DNA of 64,000 nt. Source: Acidobacteriota bacterium (GTDB taxonomy: Bacteria; Acidobacteriota; Terriglobia; Acidiferrales; UBA7541). Positions 31,063 through 40,970 of this stretch are shown one piece after another. The notes under the pieces are model-generated. The model was not told the DNA's origin, ran no database searches, and worked only from the letters and a program-made list of their open reading frames with translations. Made by a program: the position numbers and the translations under genes. The DNA lies in the NCBI GenBank assembly GCA_013289695.1, contig JABCZK010000014.1, positions 34,845 through 98,844 of the forward strand. Direction: 5' to 3'. Position 1 is the first letter of the stretch; each line of letters begins with the position of its first letter.

Positions 31063-31599
31063 TTATTCCGCTTCTAATTGTTCGCGCAAGCGATTCAATT
31101 GCGCCCGCACCGAGCCATCGTAAACTGTGGAGCCGACGCGCACGACGGCGCCGCCCAGCAGGTTTTCGTCTTCGGCGAAGTGCGCTTCGATCTTTTTTCC
31201 AGTGCGGCGCTGCAAGACCGATAGCATTTCTTTTTTCTCCGCGTCGCTTAGCGCACGCGCGGTGGTGACTTCAGCTTCGGCGATGCCCAGGCGCCTGTTC
31301 AGCTCCGTGCCGAACACTTGCAGGATCTCGTGAAACAGATGCGTGCGGCGGTGATCCACAATTAGACAAACGAAATTGCGAACCGAATCGTTTAGGCCCA
31401 TCTTCGCGGCGATCGCGGCGATCACTTTATTCTTTACCGCGCCGTCCACGGCGGGGCTTTCCAGAGCGTTGCGCAAATCGGCCGATGCAAGAAAGGCTTC
31501 GACGAACGCGGCGAGATCGTTGCGTACGGCTTCGCCGCTCTTGCGTTCCAGCGCCACGTCGGCCAGCGCCGCGGCGTAACGTTCGGCCACGGCGCTCAA
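31063..31599 (-). CDS. atpH: F-type ATP synthase delta subunit
   Basis: The 178-residue stator protein has the N-terminal helical bundle (ERYAAALADVALERKSGEAV) and the C-terminal signature LLGGAVVRVGSTVYDGSVRA. It overlaps the upstream atpF by 4 nt (ATGA), which implies coupled translation. Confidence 0.95.
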   Translation of the reverse strand: MSAVAERYAAALADVALERKSGEAVRNDLAAFVEAFLASADLRNALESPAVDGAVKNKVIAAIAAKMGLNDSVRNFVCLIVDHRRTHLFHEILQVFGTELNRRLGIAEAEVTTARALSDAEKKEMLSVLQRRTGKKIEAHFAEDENLLGGAVVRVGSTVYDGSVRAQLNRLREQLEAE

Positions 31600-32198
31600 T
31601 TGACGCTCCCCTCAAGCTCGGCGATGAAGGTGCGAATCAGCGCCGCTTCCGATTTGGGCGCGAGCTCCTGCCGCAACAAAACTTCCGCGCGCTCGACCGC
31701 GAGCCGCGCGCCCAGCGCTTTCAGTTCCATGCGGGCTGCCCGGCCAGCAGCGTCAATTTCCGCGCGCGCTGCTAGCCCGATTTTTTCCGCTTCGGCGCGG
31801 CCCAGATCGCGCAGACGCTGCGCTTCGGCTTCGGCGTCGCGCTTGGCGTCCACGCGCAATTGCTGAATTTCGCGCTCCAGGCCTTCGAGCTTGGCCTTGA
31901 TTTCGCGTCGTTGGCGCTCGGCGGCCTCGCGGGCGCGCGCGCCCTCTGCGATTTTTCTCGAAATTTCTTCGGCTTGCGCGCGGAAAGCTGGCGCGGCGTA
32001 TTTCACGATGCAATAGGCGATGGCGCCGAAGACCAGCGCAAAGTTCAGCCAGCGAAAAACCCAGCCGGTGGTGGATTCGGCGGGCGATGCGTCTCCCTCC
32101 TGGGCAAAAACTGGGACGGCAACTAGCGCAAGAAAAATGAACACGACACTGAGCGCGCGGAGGGCGGATCTTGTCTGTTGCGTGATCTGCAACGTCAT
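31596..32198 (-). CDS. atpF: F-type ATP synthase b subunit with signal-peptide-like N-terminus
   Basis: The product has 200 residues. A first hydrophobic segment (ALSVVFIFLALVAVPVFA, about 15-32) looks like a cleavable signal sequence. A short loop and the true membrane anchor follow (WLNFALVFGAIAYCIVKY, about 51-68), then a long charged coiled coil, the b-type peripheral stalk. The extra N-terminal segment is not present in E. coli b. It overlaps both neighbours by 4 nt. Confidence 0.9.
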   Translation of the reverse strand: MTLQITQQTRSALRALSVVFIFLALVAVPVFAQEGDASPAESTTGWVFRWLNFALVFGAIAYCIVKYAAPAFRAQAEEISRKIAEGARAREAAERQRREIKAKLEGLEREIQQLRVDAKRDAEAEAQRLRDLGRAEAEKIGLAARAEIDAAGRAARMELKALGARLAVERAEVLLRQELAPKSEAALIRTFIAELEGSVN

Positions 32199-32662
32199 GG
32201 GCGCGCACCGCCGCGCGGAGGATTGCTGCCTTCCAGGATGCCGCGCGCGATGGCGCCAGCCAGTTCCGGAGTTTGGCGCTCAACTTCCTTGCGAGCTTCG
32301 GCCAGCTCGACCTCGATTCGCTTCTTGGCCTCGTCAACTTCCTTGCGCGCGAGGCTTCGCTGCGCTTTCAAATTCTTGGCGCGCTCCTCAAGCACGGCCT
32401 GGCGAGCTTCTTCCTGCTCGAGATAAATTTCGCCCTGCGCTTTGCGCAGCGCCGCATTGTAATTTTCCAGATCTTGCCGCGCCGCGGCTTCCACGGCGCC
32501 GGCTTCCGCGCGCGCGCCTTCGATTTTCGCGCTGCGTTCGGCCATGGCTTTTTGCATGGGCGTGAAAAAAGCCCAGCGCATGAAAAGATAAAAAAGGAAA
32601 ACGATGATGACCGTAGGCACAGCTTGAAGAAATAGGTCACCGAGCTGGCGAAGGATTTCCAT
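32195..32662 (-). CDS. F-type ATP synthase b' subunit
   Basis: The 155-residue protein has one N-terminal membrane segment (TVIIVFLFYLFMRWAFF, about 18-34) and a long Ala/Glu/Arg-rich coiled coil. It is the second b-type stalk protein; a b/b' pair implies a heterodimeric peripheral stalk as in photosynthetic bacteria. It is the first atp gene in the window. No atpB (a) or atpE (c) lies upstream. Confidence 0.88.
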   Translation of the reverse strand: MEILRQLGDLFLQAVPTVIIVFLFYLFMRWAFFTPMQKAMAERSAKIEGARAEAGAVEAAARQDLENYNAALRKAQGEIYLEQEEARQAVLEERAKNLKAQRSLARKEVDEAKKRIEVELAEARKEVERQTPELAGAIARGILEGSNPPRGGARP

Positions 32663-32907
32663 CGTTAGGAAAACTTACGAATGCGTCTGCCCCGTTTGTA
32701 TCGTTGTCGCACTGTTGCCCGGGATTGCGGCAAGCCGCTCCGGGACACACTTCTAGGCTCAAGCAAAGGCCGCGATTATCGCATCGAGTCCCGCTCCCGT
32801 CAACGCTTTACGGCCATTTTGCATTACCGAAGGAGAAACACGATTCGCTCTATTCTACGTCGAAGGCGTGCCGTTTTGCCAGCCGCGTGCGCCAAATCCT
32901 TACGGGG

Positions 32908-33915
32908 TTAGCGCGAGGCGAGCGAGCCGTGAGGGCCTTCAAACGCCCGCTTGCGCGTCACTACAAACCACAATTGTATGGCGATCATCGGCAGGGAGAA
33001 AACCAGGCTGAACCAAATCGGAAACTGGAAGGGAGTTGGCGGCAGGCCCATGGAGGCTTGCATCGCGGCCGTGGCTTCTTCGTAACGCGCTTGGGCGCCG
33101 GGAAGAATCACGGAAATGATCGAATTGAAGATCGCGAAATTGAAATAATAGATGGCGAGACTGCGGCCCCACTTTTCCAGTTTCAGCAGACCGTAAGCCA
33201 TCAGGAGCTGCACGGACATGTAACCGGTCACAATGAGCGCAGCTTTTCCGCCGGTAAAGAAGAAACCCAGGAACGTGAGCGGCAGATGCAAAATATTGAG
33301 GATTGGAAACATGCAGGCGCCCACCAGAGTCAGGTACGCGATGATCGTAATGCTCACCGGCCTTTTCGGTGACCCGGGAACTTGCGTCGGCGCGAACGCT
33401 GCGGGCGCCCAAGTTGACGACGTCGGCTCGATGGCGCCGCGGAATTGTTCTCTGATCGGACGGGAGTTGAAGAAGTACACCCACCAGCCCCCTAACAGCG
33501 CCAGCAGCGCGTAGAACACCGCCAACCCGATGCGCACGGCCGTCATCCAGTGCTCCAGCGGCGGAATCGCTTCGCCGTTTGGCACCGCGGGCACCGGCGG
33601 AGTTGGCAACGGCATCGCGATCATCATGAGCAGCCCCGGTACCGCCATCACCAGAAGCAGGCCGCTGAAAACAATCATGGAAATTCTGGCCCATGCGCGC
33701 AGGTGCAGGAGGTTGACGCCCGTGGCGATGCCCCAGGCCGCAAGACCTAGCATGAACACGGACAGGATGAGGCCAGCGCTGCGAGTAAATGCAGGCGTGG
33801 AATCGGAGGGCATGACGGCGAAGGCGAGAATCATGAGGACGCCTGAAAGCAGCGTCAGGCCTGAGCCGATGAAGACCACTATCGCGGAAATCGTGACACC
33901 TGCCGAGCGCTGCAT
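32908..33915 (-). CDS. Multi-pass membrane protein of unknown function
   Basis: The product has 335 residues with about eight hydrophobic segments in two similar halves, separated near residue 165-185 by a loop rich in Pro and Ser. Segments include VTISAIVVFIGSGLTLLSGV and SLVFSLPMIAIQLWFVV. There are no enzymatic motifs. It has the look of small inner-membrane proteins of unknown role that are frequent in Acidobacteriota. It lies 245 bp upstream of the atp cluster on the same strand; no functional link is evident. Confidence 0.65.
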   Translation of the reverse strand: MQRSAGVTISAIVVFIGSGLTLLSGVLMILAFAVMPSDSTPAFTRSAGLILSVFMLGLAAWGIATGVNLLHLRAWARISMIVFSGLLLVMAVPGLLMMIAMPLPTPPVPAVPNGEAIPPLEHWMTAVRIGLAVFYALLALLGGWWVYFFNSRPIREQFRGAIEPTSSTWAPAAFAPTQVPGSPKRPVSITIIAYLTLVGACMFPILNILHLPLTFLGFFFTGGKAALIVTGYMSVQLLMAYGLLKLEKWGRSLAIYYFNFAIFNSIISVILPGAQARYEEATAAMQASMGLPPTPFQFPIWFSLVFSLPMIAIQLWFVVTRKRAFEGPHGSLASR

Positions 33916-34005
33916 CGCGTACCTCCCTGCCGCGTCCTGCTGCTTTTCGCGGGAGTATACACTACGGTCCGCGATGGCTGGCGAATGACTGTGTGCTGAG
34001 ACGGA

Positions 34006-34548
34006 TTAATACGCGTATGCCTGGAGAAGCGCGAAGACAACTACGCCGGTGACCGAGACGTACAGCCAGATGGGGAAGGTGTAGCGCGCGATGCGCTTGT
34101 GCTGTGGGAAGCGGCCGCTGAGTGAAAAGAAGAAGGTGACAAGCACCAGAGGCAGCGCGACAACCGAGAGGATAATGTGGCTGGCGAGAATCGAGAGGTA
34201 AATGGCGCGAATCGTCGCGTGACCTGCCGGGAAACGCGTATCGCCGTGCAGCGCGTGATTAACGATGTAACTTACCAGGAAGAGCGACGAGAAACCGAAG
34301 GCGAGCAGCATGCTCGCGCGATGCGCTTTGCGGTCGCGTTTCTTGATGAAGTAAAGTCCGGTGCACAGGGCGATGGCGCTGAGGCCGTTGAGGACCGCAT
34401 TCAGCGTCGGCAAAAAGACAAATTTGCCCGCGAACTGCGCCGGGGCCTGGTGCAAATACAGCAGCCAGAGCAGAAAAGTAACTGCTGCGGCGCTTACGAC
34501 GAAGATCGAGCCTAGTGCTGCGCGTTGGTTGGTCTGGGTCTGGTCCAT
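34006..34548 (-). CDS. DUF420 (CtaM/YozB-like) membrane protein
   Basis: I start at ATG 34548 (MDQTQTNQRAALGSIFV); an upstream in-frame ATG 34587 would add 13 non-hydrophobic residues. The ~180-residue product has five hydrophobic segments and conserved histidines (RKAHRASM, VNHALHGDT, ASHIILS, FPQHKRIARYT). This is the pattern of DUF420, whose Gram-positive member CtaM is needed for haem-copper oxidase maturation. No oxidase genes are nearby, so a role in respiration is inference. Confidence 0.8.
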   Translation of the reverse strand: MDQTQTNQRAALGSIFVVSAAAVTFLLWLLYLHQAPAQFAGKFVFLPTLNAVLNGLSAIALCTGLYFIKKRDRKAHRASMLLAFGFSSLFLVSYIVNHALHGDTRFPAGHATIRAIYLSILASHIILSVVALPLVLVTFFFSLSGRFPQHKRIARYTFPIWLYVSVTGVVVFALLQAYAY

Positions 34549-34720
34549 GAAGCTAGGTACGATACTACAGATTTTCACGCGCGGCATCGGGTAAACAATA
34601 TCGCGGACCCGGGCGATTTCCAGACAGAATCGTGGCCTGTCCTACCGGATAGACTCGGTTCCGATTACGCCAATACGCGTGGACTGCGGCTATTGGCGCG
34701 CAATATAAACTGGGTCAATC

Positions 34721-36475
34721 TCACTGAACAAATCTTGATTCCGCGGTGAAGCTCACCAATCCGTCGCGGTAATCTATCTTCATATCCAGCATCCAGAGCA
34801 TCGCGAATCCCAGGACCCCCGAAATTTCAGTGCCGAAACTGTCGCTGACGTTGGCCAGATCAATCGTGATCAGGTCCTCGCGTTGCTGTCTGATATTCGA
34901 GAATTGGATCGTGGCATTCGACGCGCTATATACCGTTTTTACTTTTCCGCTCAGCCCCCGAACCTCCGCGTCATACTCCGTGCTGACTTTTGTCACTTCT
35001 TTTGCTTCCGCAAGGGATAGTTGGTTGTCGAACGCCCCTGTATCAATGAGGAAAAGTCTGGCCGGGGAGGAATTCACGGAAGTGGGAATCGCCAATCCGT
35101 GACCGAATATGAAAATCGGCGTGTAGCCTTTCATCTCGGGCGGAACATAGCGGTCGTGCCAATTCGATGATTGGGAGGATCGCGAATCAAGGGAGATCTC
35201 GGTTGCAGGCTCATCGGGATATGGTGGCAGCTCGCTCAGTTTCAATTTGTTCGCCGGCATGTAGATATCCACAAGAAAATGGCGAAAGACGTTCGCGCCA
35301 ATCAGCCCGTCACTGCCTAAAACAGAACGGCCGGCGGTCACCTGGACAAGGCAACCGCTAAACTCGAGCTCTCCAATCTGAAGTTTATCGGCACGGCCCA
35401 GAAATCCGGCCGCGGGTCCGGCGTCGCCGATTCCACCGATGTGGATTTTGGTGATGGATTTAACGCCCGCCTTCTCGGCAACTTTTTGGTCGATGAGAAT
35501 TCCACTTGCGCCAGTGTCGAGCAGTAACCTCGACGGTACTCCATTTACCTTGACGCTGAGGCCATATCCCCGAACGCTCTTCGGACCATTGGATAGAGGT
35601 TCGAGCTTGGCTTCGGTGGATTTCACTTTCGTTACCAGACGGCATCCGCCCTGCGGCTGGTCCGATTGCGCTTGAAGTGCGTCGAGTTCGCGCTGCAGTG
35701 CGCTGCGCGATTCCTGGTCGTCGTCCGTGGCGCTGGCAAGATATTCGCTGATAGCGTCGATTCGCTCCGTCCCGCTCAACGTGCTCATATAAGCTCGCTG
35801 AATGTCCGGATCACCGGGATCGAGCTTATAAGCTTGGTCAATATTGGTCTTGGCGCGCTTCCAGTTCAGAGAGATCGCGTAGAGTTCATATCGTCCCAGG
35901 AACGCGCGCGCATCCAAATCGCATGCGCGGAGCGGCTTCGAGAACGCGGCCTGTGCCTGTTCCAGTTTTCCCTGACGAAAATACACTTCTCCCAGCGCGA
36001 CGACGGCCGGGGCGCGATCGGGCGTCAGTGCGACCGCCTTCTGCGCCGCAGCGTATGCCTCAATGGGATTCTTCTGCGCTAGATACACCCGTGCGAGGCC
36101 CGCGTACGCAGCTGCCGCTTCGGATCCTCCCGCGGGAAGCACAGCCGTGTAAGCAGCAAGCGCTTCGGGAAGTTTTCCGGTGCGATAAAGTCGCAGCGCG
36201 GCGGCCAGCGGCGCCGACAGAGGCGGGGCGGTTTCCGCGGTCACGGTACAGACCATGTTGGCGTTTTTCGACGGGCCCGGACTCGCCGGGGCCGCGTGCG
36301 CTTCTTGCTGTGCGGCTACCTGCGCCACAGGAGCGGTTGTTCTCGCCAGCTCGCTTGGCGTATCGAACAGTGCCTGATCGTAGGACGTCACGGAGGACGC
36401 CGGCAGCATGCCCGGAGAGAGCAGCGTCATAATGCAGACTGCAGTGAGCGTCGCCTGTGTCCGTGTCGTCCCCAT
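34721..36475 (-). CDS. Exported TPR protein with two retropepsin-like aspartic protease domains
   Basis: ATG 36475 is preceded by GGAGGG and begins a signal peptide (TLTAVCIMTLLSPGMLPASS), so I prefer it to the upstream ATG 36607. The 584-residue product has TPR-like helices (about 90-250, e.g. LPEALAAYTAVLPAGGSEAA). Two single-motif aspartic protease domains follow: LLLDTGAS with D320 and LFLIDTGAF with D478. Each is followed by a downstream GxxG hydrophobic segment (SDGLIGANVF; EISGVLGFAM), as in gag-type or clan AA peptidases. Two half-sites in one chain could form a pepsin-like pseudo-dimer. The substrate is unknown and the location is probably periplasmic. Confidence 0.8.
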   Translation of the reverse strand: MGTTRTQATLTAVCIMTLLSPGMLPASSVTSYDQALFDTPSELARTTAPVAQVAAQQEAHAAPASPGPSKNANMVCTVTAETAPPLSAPLAAALRLYRTGKLPEALAAYTAVLPAGGSEAAAAYAGLARVYLAQKNPIEAYAAAQKAVALTPDRAPAVVALGEVYFRQGKLEQAQAAFSKPLRACDLDARAFLGRYELYAISLNWKRAKTNIDQAYKLDPGDPDIQRAYMSTLSGTERIDAISEYLASATDDDQESRSALQRELDALQAQSDQPQGGCRLVTKVKSTEAKLEPLSNGPKSVRGYGLSVKVNGVPSRLLLDTGASGILIDQKVAEKAGVKSITKIHIGGIGDAGPAAGFLGRADKLQIGELEFSGCLVQVTAGRSVLGSDGLIGANVFRHFLVDIYMPANKLKLSELPPYPDEPATEISLDSRSSQSSNWHDRYVPPEMKGYTPIFIFGHGLAIPTSVNSSPARLFLIDTGAFDNQLSLAEAKEVTKVSTEYDAEVRGLSGKVKTVYSASNATIQFSNIRQQREDLITIDLANVSDSFGTEISGVLGFAMLWMLDMKIDYRDGLVSFTAESRFVQ

Positions 36476-36688
36476 AAGGCCCTCCGGAACCGGATTGCGA
36501 CGCTGTGAAACCCTCATAGCTTTGTGCGCTCGTCGATTCAGGGCCGATGCAAAGTTGAGCGCGTCGCCGCAGCGCGACATTCTGTCTAAGGATAACTGCC
36601 TTGTCAATTAATGATTGCAGACCGTCGGCCAAACCGAGCCGCAATTCGGCTGGAATCCCGCTGGGATGCTGACACGCGTCGGTGAAGG

Positions 36689-37762
36689 CTATTTGGCGTT
36701 CGCAGCAGGCGCAGCCGTCGGAACGTATTCTGCGGAGAATCGCGAGCGTTGCAGCCGGTAGCCATCGCGCGTGCGAATGTGATAGCGCTTGTGCTGCTCG
36801 TTCACGAGTTTCACGCTGATGGTGCGCCAGCCGCGGTTGGGATTCGGCTTGGGGTAGTAACTCAGCGAATAAAGATGCGCCAAATCATCGCGGATAGATG
36901 CGAAGGCATTCTGCTCGTCCTTCCAGTTTCTCGCGAAATAGACTTTGCCGCCGGTGGCAGCGGTCATGCGTTGAAATACGGCGTTGGAAATAGGCTCGAG
37001 GTGGGCTTCCTGCGTGCTCACCATGTAGATGGTGGTGCCGGTGGATTGCGCAAGCTCGGCGACGTCCTCGGGCGGAACCATGCTGTAGTTATCGGGACCG
37101 TTGGAGAAGACCACGATCACTTTTCGCCCGGTAAAGTGCGCGGCGTCTTGCACGGTGAGCAGCAGACAGTTGTAAAGCGCGGCATCGTCTCCGGCTACGG
37201 TGGTACGCGCAGCGCGCAGAACCTGCGAGCGGTCGGAGGTGAGAACGGCAGCACGGGAAAGGTCGCGACTGTAGGAATAGAAGGCCACTTTGTCCGCGCC
37301 CTCGAGGGAACGCACGAAGTCGGCGATGGCGTCCTGCGCGAATACAAAGCCGCGGTACATATAGTTGCTGGTGTCGAAGAGCACGAAAACGTTGGCGCCT
37401 TCTACCAGCGAGGAAAGCTCGCCGCCAGACACGTGCGCATCGGAATCTTTTTGTTGGTCGGCGGAATCATCCGGCGACTTGGCAACGGGCGAAGCTGTGG
37501 TGAGAAGCGAACGGGCGGATTGGTTGCCTTCTCCGTAAGTTGCGATGTCTTCGGGAATGCCGTCCTCGGCAATGATGAAATCTTGCGGACGGAGGCCGGT
37601 AACGTACTTCCCCTTGTTATCGGTGACGGCCACGTTCAACTGCACTAAATCCACGGTGACGTTGATGCGCGGAGGGCCGTTTTCCTGCGCGACGGGTGAA
37701 GTGCCCACGCAAACCGAGAGAGCTACGAAGAGTACGAGAGTCGCAGAGAGTCTTTTGAGCAT
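36689..37762 (-). CDS. VWFA-related exported protein (Acidobacteria type)
   Basis: The 357-residue protein has a signal peptide (about 1-25), a strand-rich segment (NVTVDLVQLNVAVTDNKGKY then GLRPQDFIIAEDG) and a von Willebrand A domain from about 123. This arrangement fits the VWFA-related Acidobacterial domain family (TIGR03436 as I recall it). The MIDAS reads D130-T-S132-N-Y134, so the last Ser of DxSxS is Tyr, which may weaken metal binding. Such proteins are numerous in Acidobacteria and their role is unknown. It ends 81 bp before the start region of the protease gene. Confidence 0.85.
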   Translation of the reverse strand: MLKRLSATLVLFVALSVCVGTSPVAQENGPPRINVTVDLVQLNVAVTDNKGKYVTGLRPQDFIIAEDGIPEDIATYGEGNQSARSLLTTASPVAKSPDDSADQQKDSDAHVSGGELSSLVEGANVFVLFDTSNYMYRGFVFAQDAIADFVRSLEGADKVAFYSYSRDLSRAAVLTSDRSQVLRAARTTVAGDDAALYNCLLLTVQDAAHFTGRKVIVVFSNGPDNYSMVPPEDVAELAQSTGTTIYMVSTQEAHLEPISNAVFQRMTAATGGKVYFARNWKDEQNAFASIRDDLAHLYSLSYYPKPNPNRGWRTISVKLVNEQHKRYHIRTRDGYRLQRSRFSAEYVPTAAPAANAK

Positions 37763-37847
37763 GACGGGCCTCGATGTTGTTTGTTGCTAAACTTTCGCAG
37801 GGCTGACCGCGCGGATCTGGAATCGCCCCGGCGTCGCCACAAAATTT

Positions 37848-40800
37848 CTAGGGCTGCGGACTGCCAAAACTCGCTGGCAGCGAAGTAATCTTGCCCTGGC
37901 GAAATTCGTCACCAGTTTCGCGCATGGCGCGCAGAATTGCGGGCCAATCGTTCAAGTCCGTGGCGAAAATCTTCGCGACCATACGGCCGGTTAGCTCGGG
38001 CGCGAGGCGATTCAGCGTTACCGGCGGATAGCCCATCTCATCGGCTAGCCGCGCCCAATACAAGTTCGTCGAATCCCACGTCTCGGCGAGCAGGCGGCTG
38101 GAATAGCCCTGGAACATGGGGAACGGCCTGACGTTTAACAATTCGCGCGCATAAGAGCGCGCGAGTACGGGATGAGGCACGCCGAAATCCTGCGAGAGGC
38201 GCGTCCAGGTAAGTTCCGACGGATCCTGTTGAGACAGATTTTGCAATTCATGGCCGGCCATACCCCAGGAATTGGTGTCGTCTGGAAACCTTCGGCGAAA
38301 TTCGGCGGTCAAATAGAAGGTATCGGCGGGCGTGATCTGGGAAGAAACCTCGGCCAAGCGTCCCGCTCGCAGAGTAATCTCCAACTGCGCTGCTCGTTGC
38401 GGAATCATGCGATCGGAAAGAATGCTGGTGACTTTCGCGCGCAGCTCGTCATTTTGCGCGGAGGACGCAAGCATTTCTTCTCCCGCGCGCTGATACAGCG
38501 CGACCGCGTGGAGCTCGTTGCGGCTTACGTTCCACCAACGCGGCAAAACGGCGTTGGTCAAAACGGAGGGCACGAGGTCCGACCAGATCAGAGCCTGAAC
38601 GTTTTCCGGAGCAATAAAATCCTCTTCCATTTGCGCCAGTACGTAGGGCAAGTCAGCCAGCGAGCCGACCAGATGCGCACCACCTCCCGCGGGAGATCCC
38701 GCGCCGAACAGGCGGGGAGTTTGCCAGAGCGTTTCTTCCGTGCCGATCACCGTGTCACCGGAGAAGTCGTGCGAGCGGATGAGCAGCGGGTTGTTGTGGA
38801 GAGCCTGGGCGCCCGGCGGTTCGTAATAGGCGTAACTGAAACCGACGAGCGTGTCGCGCAGGAAAGGAACCAGTTGTCCGCGAGCTTGTTCTAACTCCAC
38901 GCCCGAAGCTTTGGACTTCAGAACCTTGGCGATGTCCGTGCGCATCTCCAAATCGGTGTGGTGATTGTTGTAGGAGCCCGCGGTGAAGGTGGTTCGTTCG
39001 CTGTTGGTAAAAATCGGGCGCGGCATTTGAAATTCGCCGAGCTGCTCGGCGAGCGGGAGCAATGTGTCGCCCGCGGGAGTTCCTTGCGGTGTGGGCGTCA
39101 GGCCGTCGCCCAGCGCCAGCAGAGTATCGAGCGAAACAAGCCGTTGATCGTCCAGCACCGCGCGAATCCGCTCAGCCATTTCTCTGTGAATTCGCTGGCC
39201 TTCCGAATTGGTTTGGCGAGGTCCTGCGATCAAATCAACGATTACATCCTGCGAGCTCTTGGAATCTCCGCTGGCAGCGCGCAGCAGATGCCCTAGGGAG
39301 CTGCGTCCGGCATCAAATAGCTGCGCGGACGAGGAGAGATGGGAAAAAGGCTTGATCATGCCCTGCCAGGATTCATCGCGGGCGCTTACGGGAATCTCGC
39401 CCTGGCGAGCCATTATTTGCCACAGCGCGATATTGGCTTCAAAGATGCCCATGGCGTTGCCCCGCATGGTGTGATCGGGAACTTTGTTGAGGGCCTCGGC
39501 TGTGGTCAGAAACGCGGTGATGGACGCATCGCTCAACTCCGGGAATTCGGAAAACATCGAATACTGATTGCGAAATTGGACGAATTTGGCGGCCATCAGC
39601 TCTACCGTCGGAGCGCTTAGGCGATGCCCGGCGGCGCGCCTGCCGTCAATTTCGCTCAGCACCAGAAAGGCTTCGGCCGGCGTGCCCTCCATCCCCACAC
39701 GGGAGAGGGCAAACATGGTTTCCAGTAGGCCGTCTGGATTGTTCCAGCCCCTAGTTTCCACATTCCAATTGCGAGCAAGCTCGGTATTGGTCTTCTGCCG
39801 GAGAATGCTCTTCCACGACTGGAGGCTTCCCGGCACGTGTGGATCGCCGTTGGGTTCCCACTGCAGGCGAGTGGTTAAGAGCAACAGGGTCGGGTCAGGC
39901 CGAAACACCGACGACATAGCGCTGGGGGAAAGCGTCTTTCCGCGCAGCGCGTCGTAGCAGTGCCGCATGCGCGCAGGTTCGACGAAGTGTGCTTGCTGCT
40001 CGGGCGGGATGCGCGAGAGTGAGTCAAAATAAGCAGCGAGCCAGCCATTGTCTTTCGAGAGCAGCCGGGGGACAAATTCTCCCGTGGAGTGCGGGTTTGC
40101 TCCCACCAACTCCTTCCACGCCGGCTCGGCGGCGCTGCCTCCGGGCACGATTACGCGCCCCGATTCGATGCGAATGTAACTGCCGTAGAAATCCAAGGCC
40201 GCAGCGAGCGGGATCAATTTTTTCAATCCCGGCGAATGCAGCAGCGCTGTCTGGGTTTCCGGATCCACATGAGCCCAGGCATAGTACAGACGAGCCAGAG
40301 AGGGATCGTGCAGAAGCGCATCAATCAATGGCCGATCTTTTTCGTGGCCGCCCTCGCTGCTGGCTTCCACCCACTGCCGCTCGGTCAAAACGATGGGCAC
40401 TTGTGAATTGGGGTACGCGTAGGCGAATGGCTTGCCGCCCTGCAGAGTGGCCTCGAGTTCGGGTAGAGGGAAGCCGGAGTCGATGGTAAGAAACGCGCGA
40501 CGTGGGTCGGCGGTCGCAACGTACGCGCTGCTTTTTCCGCAGTCTGAGGTGACGCGGTAGCCGAGGATGTCCAGCAGCGGCTTAGAGTCGGCGCAGTTGG
40601 TGACGCGAATCACGCCGTCCTTCCCCGCCAAATCGGAGAGTTCGCGGGCCTGCTGCACGTATCTTCGCAGCAGAATTAGAAACTCGGTGGCGCGGCTACC
40701 GAGGCCCGTCCCCTGATAGCCGATCAAAAATACGTTTCGGGCGAGCAGGGGCATCACTTCTTCCGAGCTGGCTTTCTGGCTGATGCCTGCGATACGTAAG

Positions 40801-40970
40801 AACGAACGGAGAGGACCCGGGATGGTAGCGGTCGCGGGTTCCGCTGTGACGATGCGCTCTTGAGCAGCGGGCGGACGGGGAGCGACAGCGCTGCGAACTC
40901 GGGGAGCAAGACCGGCACAAACGAACGCTACAACCACCAACAGGGCCGAAGGACGCAGGGGATATTTCAT
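37848..40970 (-). CDS. Large exported protein of unknown function
   Basis: From ATG 40970 the product has about 1040 residues and begins with a signal peptide (MKYPLRPSALLVVVAFVCAG). The remainder has no membrane segments and no enzyme motif I can name. It is mostly helical, with many Leu/Ala/Arg runs, and contains RRWWN-type aromatic patches. It is likely periplasmic or surface-located. The next gene downstream on the same strand is the VWFA-related protein 86 bp away, then the protease gene, so the three could form an export-related cluster. An alternative start 21 nt upstream (40991) is possible. Confidence 0.6.
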   Translation of the reverse strand: MKYPLRPSALLVVVAFVCAGLAPRVRSAVAPRPPAAQERIVTAEPATATIPGPLRSFLRIAGISQKASSEEVMPLLARNVFLIGYQGTGLGSRATEFLILLRRYVQQARELSDLAGKDGVIRVTNCADSKPLLDILGYRVTSDCGKSSAYVATADPRRAFLTIDSGFPLPELEATLQGGKPFAYAYPNSQVPIVLTERQWVEASSEGGHEKDRPLIDALLHDPSLARLYYAWAHVDPETQTALLHSPGLKKLIPLAAALDFYGSYIRIESGRVIVPGGSAAEPAWKELVGANPHSTGEFVPRLLSKDNGWLAAYFDSLSRIPPEQQAHFVEPARMRHCYDALRGKTLSPSAMSSVFRPDPTLLLLTTRLQWEPNGDPHVPGSLQSWKSILRQKTNTELARNWNVETRGWNNPDGLLETMFALSRVGMEGTPAEAFLVLSEIDGRRAAGHRLSAPTVELMAAKFVQFRNQYSMFSEFPELSDASITAFLTTAEALNKVPDHTMRGNAMGIFEANIALWQIMARQGEIPVSARDESWQGMIKPFSHLSSSAQLFDAGRSSLGHLLRAASGDSKSSQDVIVDLIAGPRQTNSEGQRIHREMAERIRAVLDDQRLVSLDTLLALGDGLTPTPQGTPAGDTLLPLAEQLGEFQMPRPIFTNSERTTFTAGSYNNHHTDLEMRTDIAKVLKSKASGVELEQARGQLVPFLRDTLVGFSYAYYEPPGAQALHNNPLLIRSHDFSGDTVIGTEETLWQTPRLFGAGSPAGGGAHLVGSLADLPYVLAQMEEDFIAPENVQALIWSDLVPSVLTNAVLPRWWNVSRNELHAVALYQRAGEEMLASSAQNDELRAKVTSILSDRMIPQRAAQLEITLRAGRLAEVSSQITPADTFYLTAEFRRRFPDDTNSWGMAGHELQNLSQQDPSELTWTRLSQDFGVPHPVLARSYARELLNVRPFPMFQGYSSRLLAETWDSTNLYWARLADEMGYPPVTLNRLAPELTGRMVAKIFATDLNDWPAILRAMRETGDEFRQGKITSLPASFGSPQP

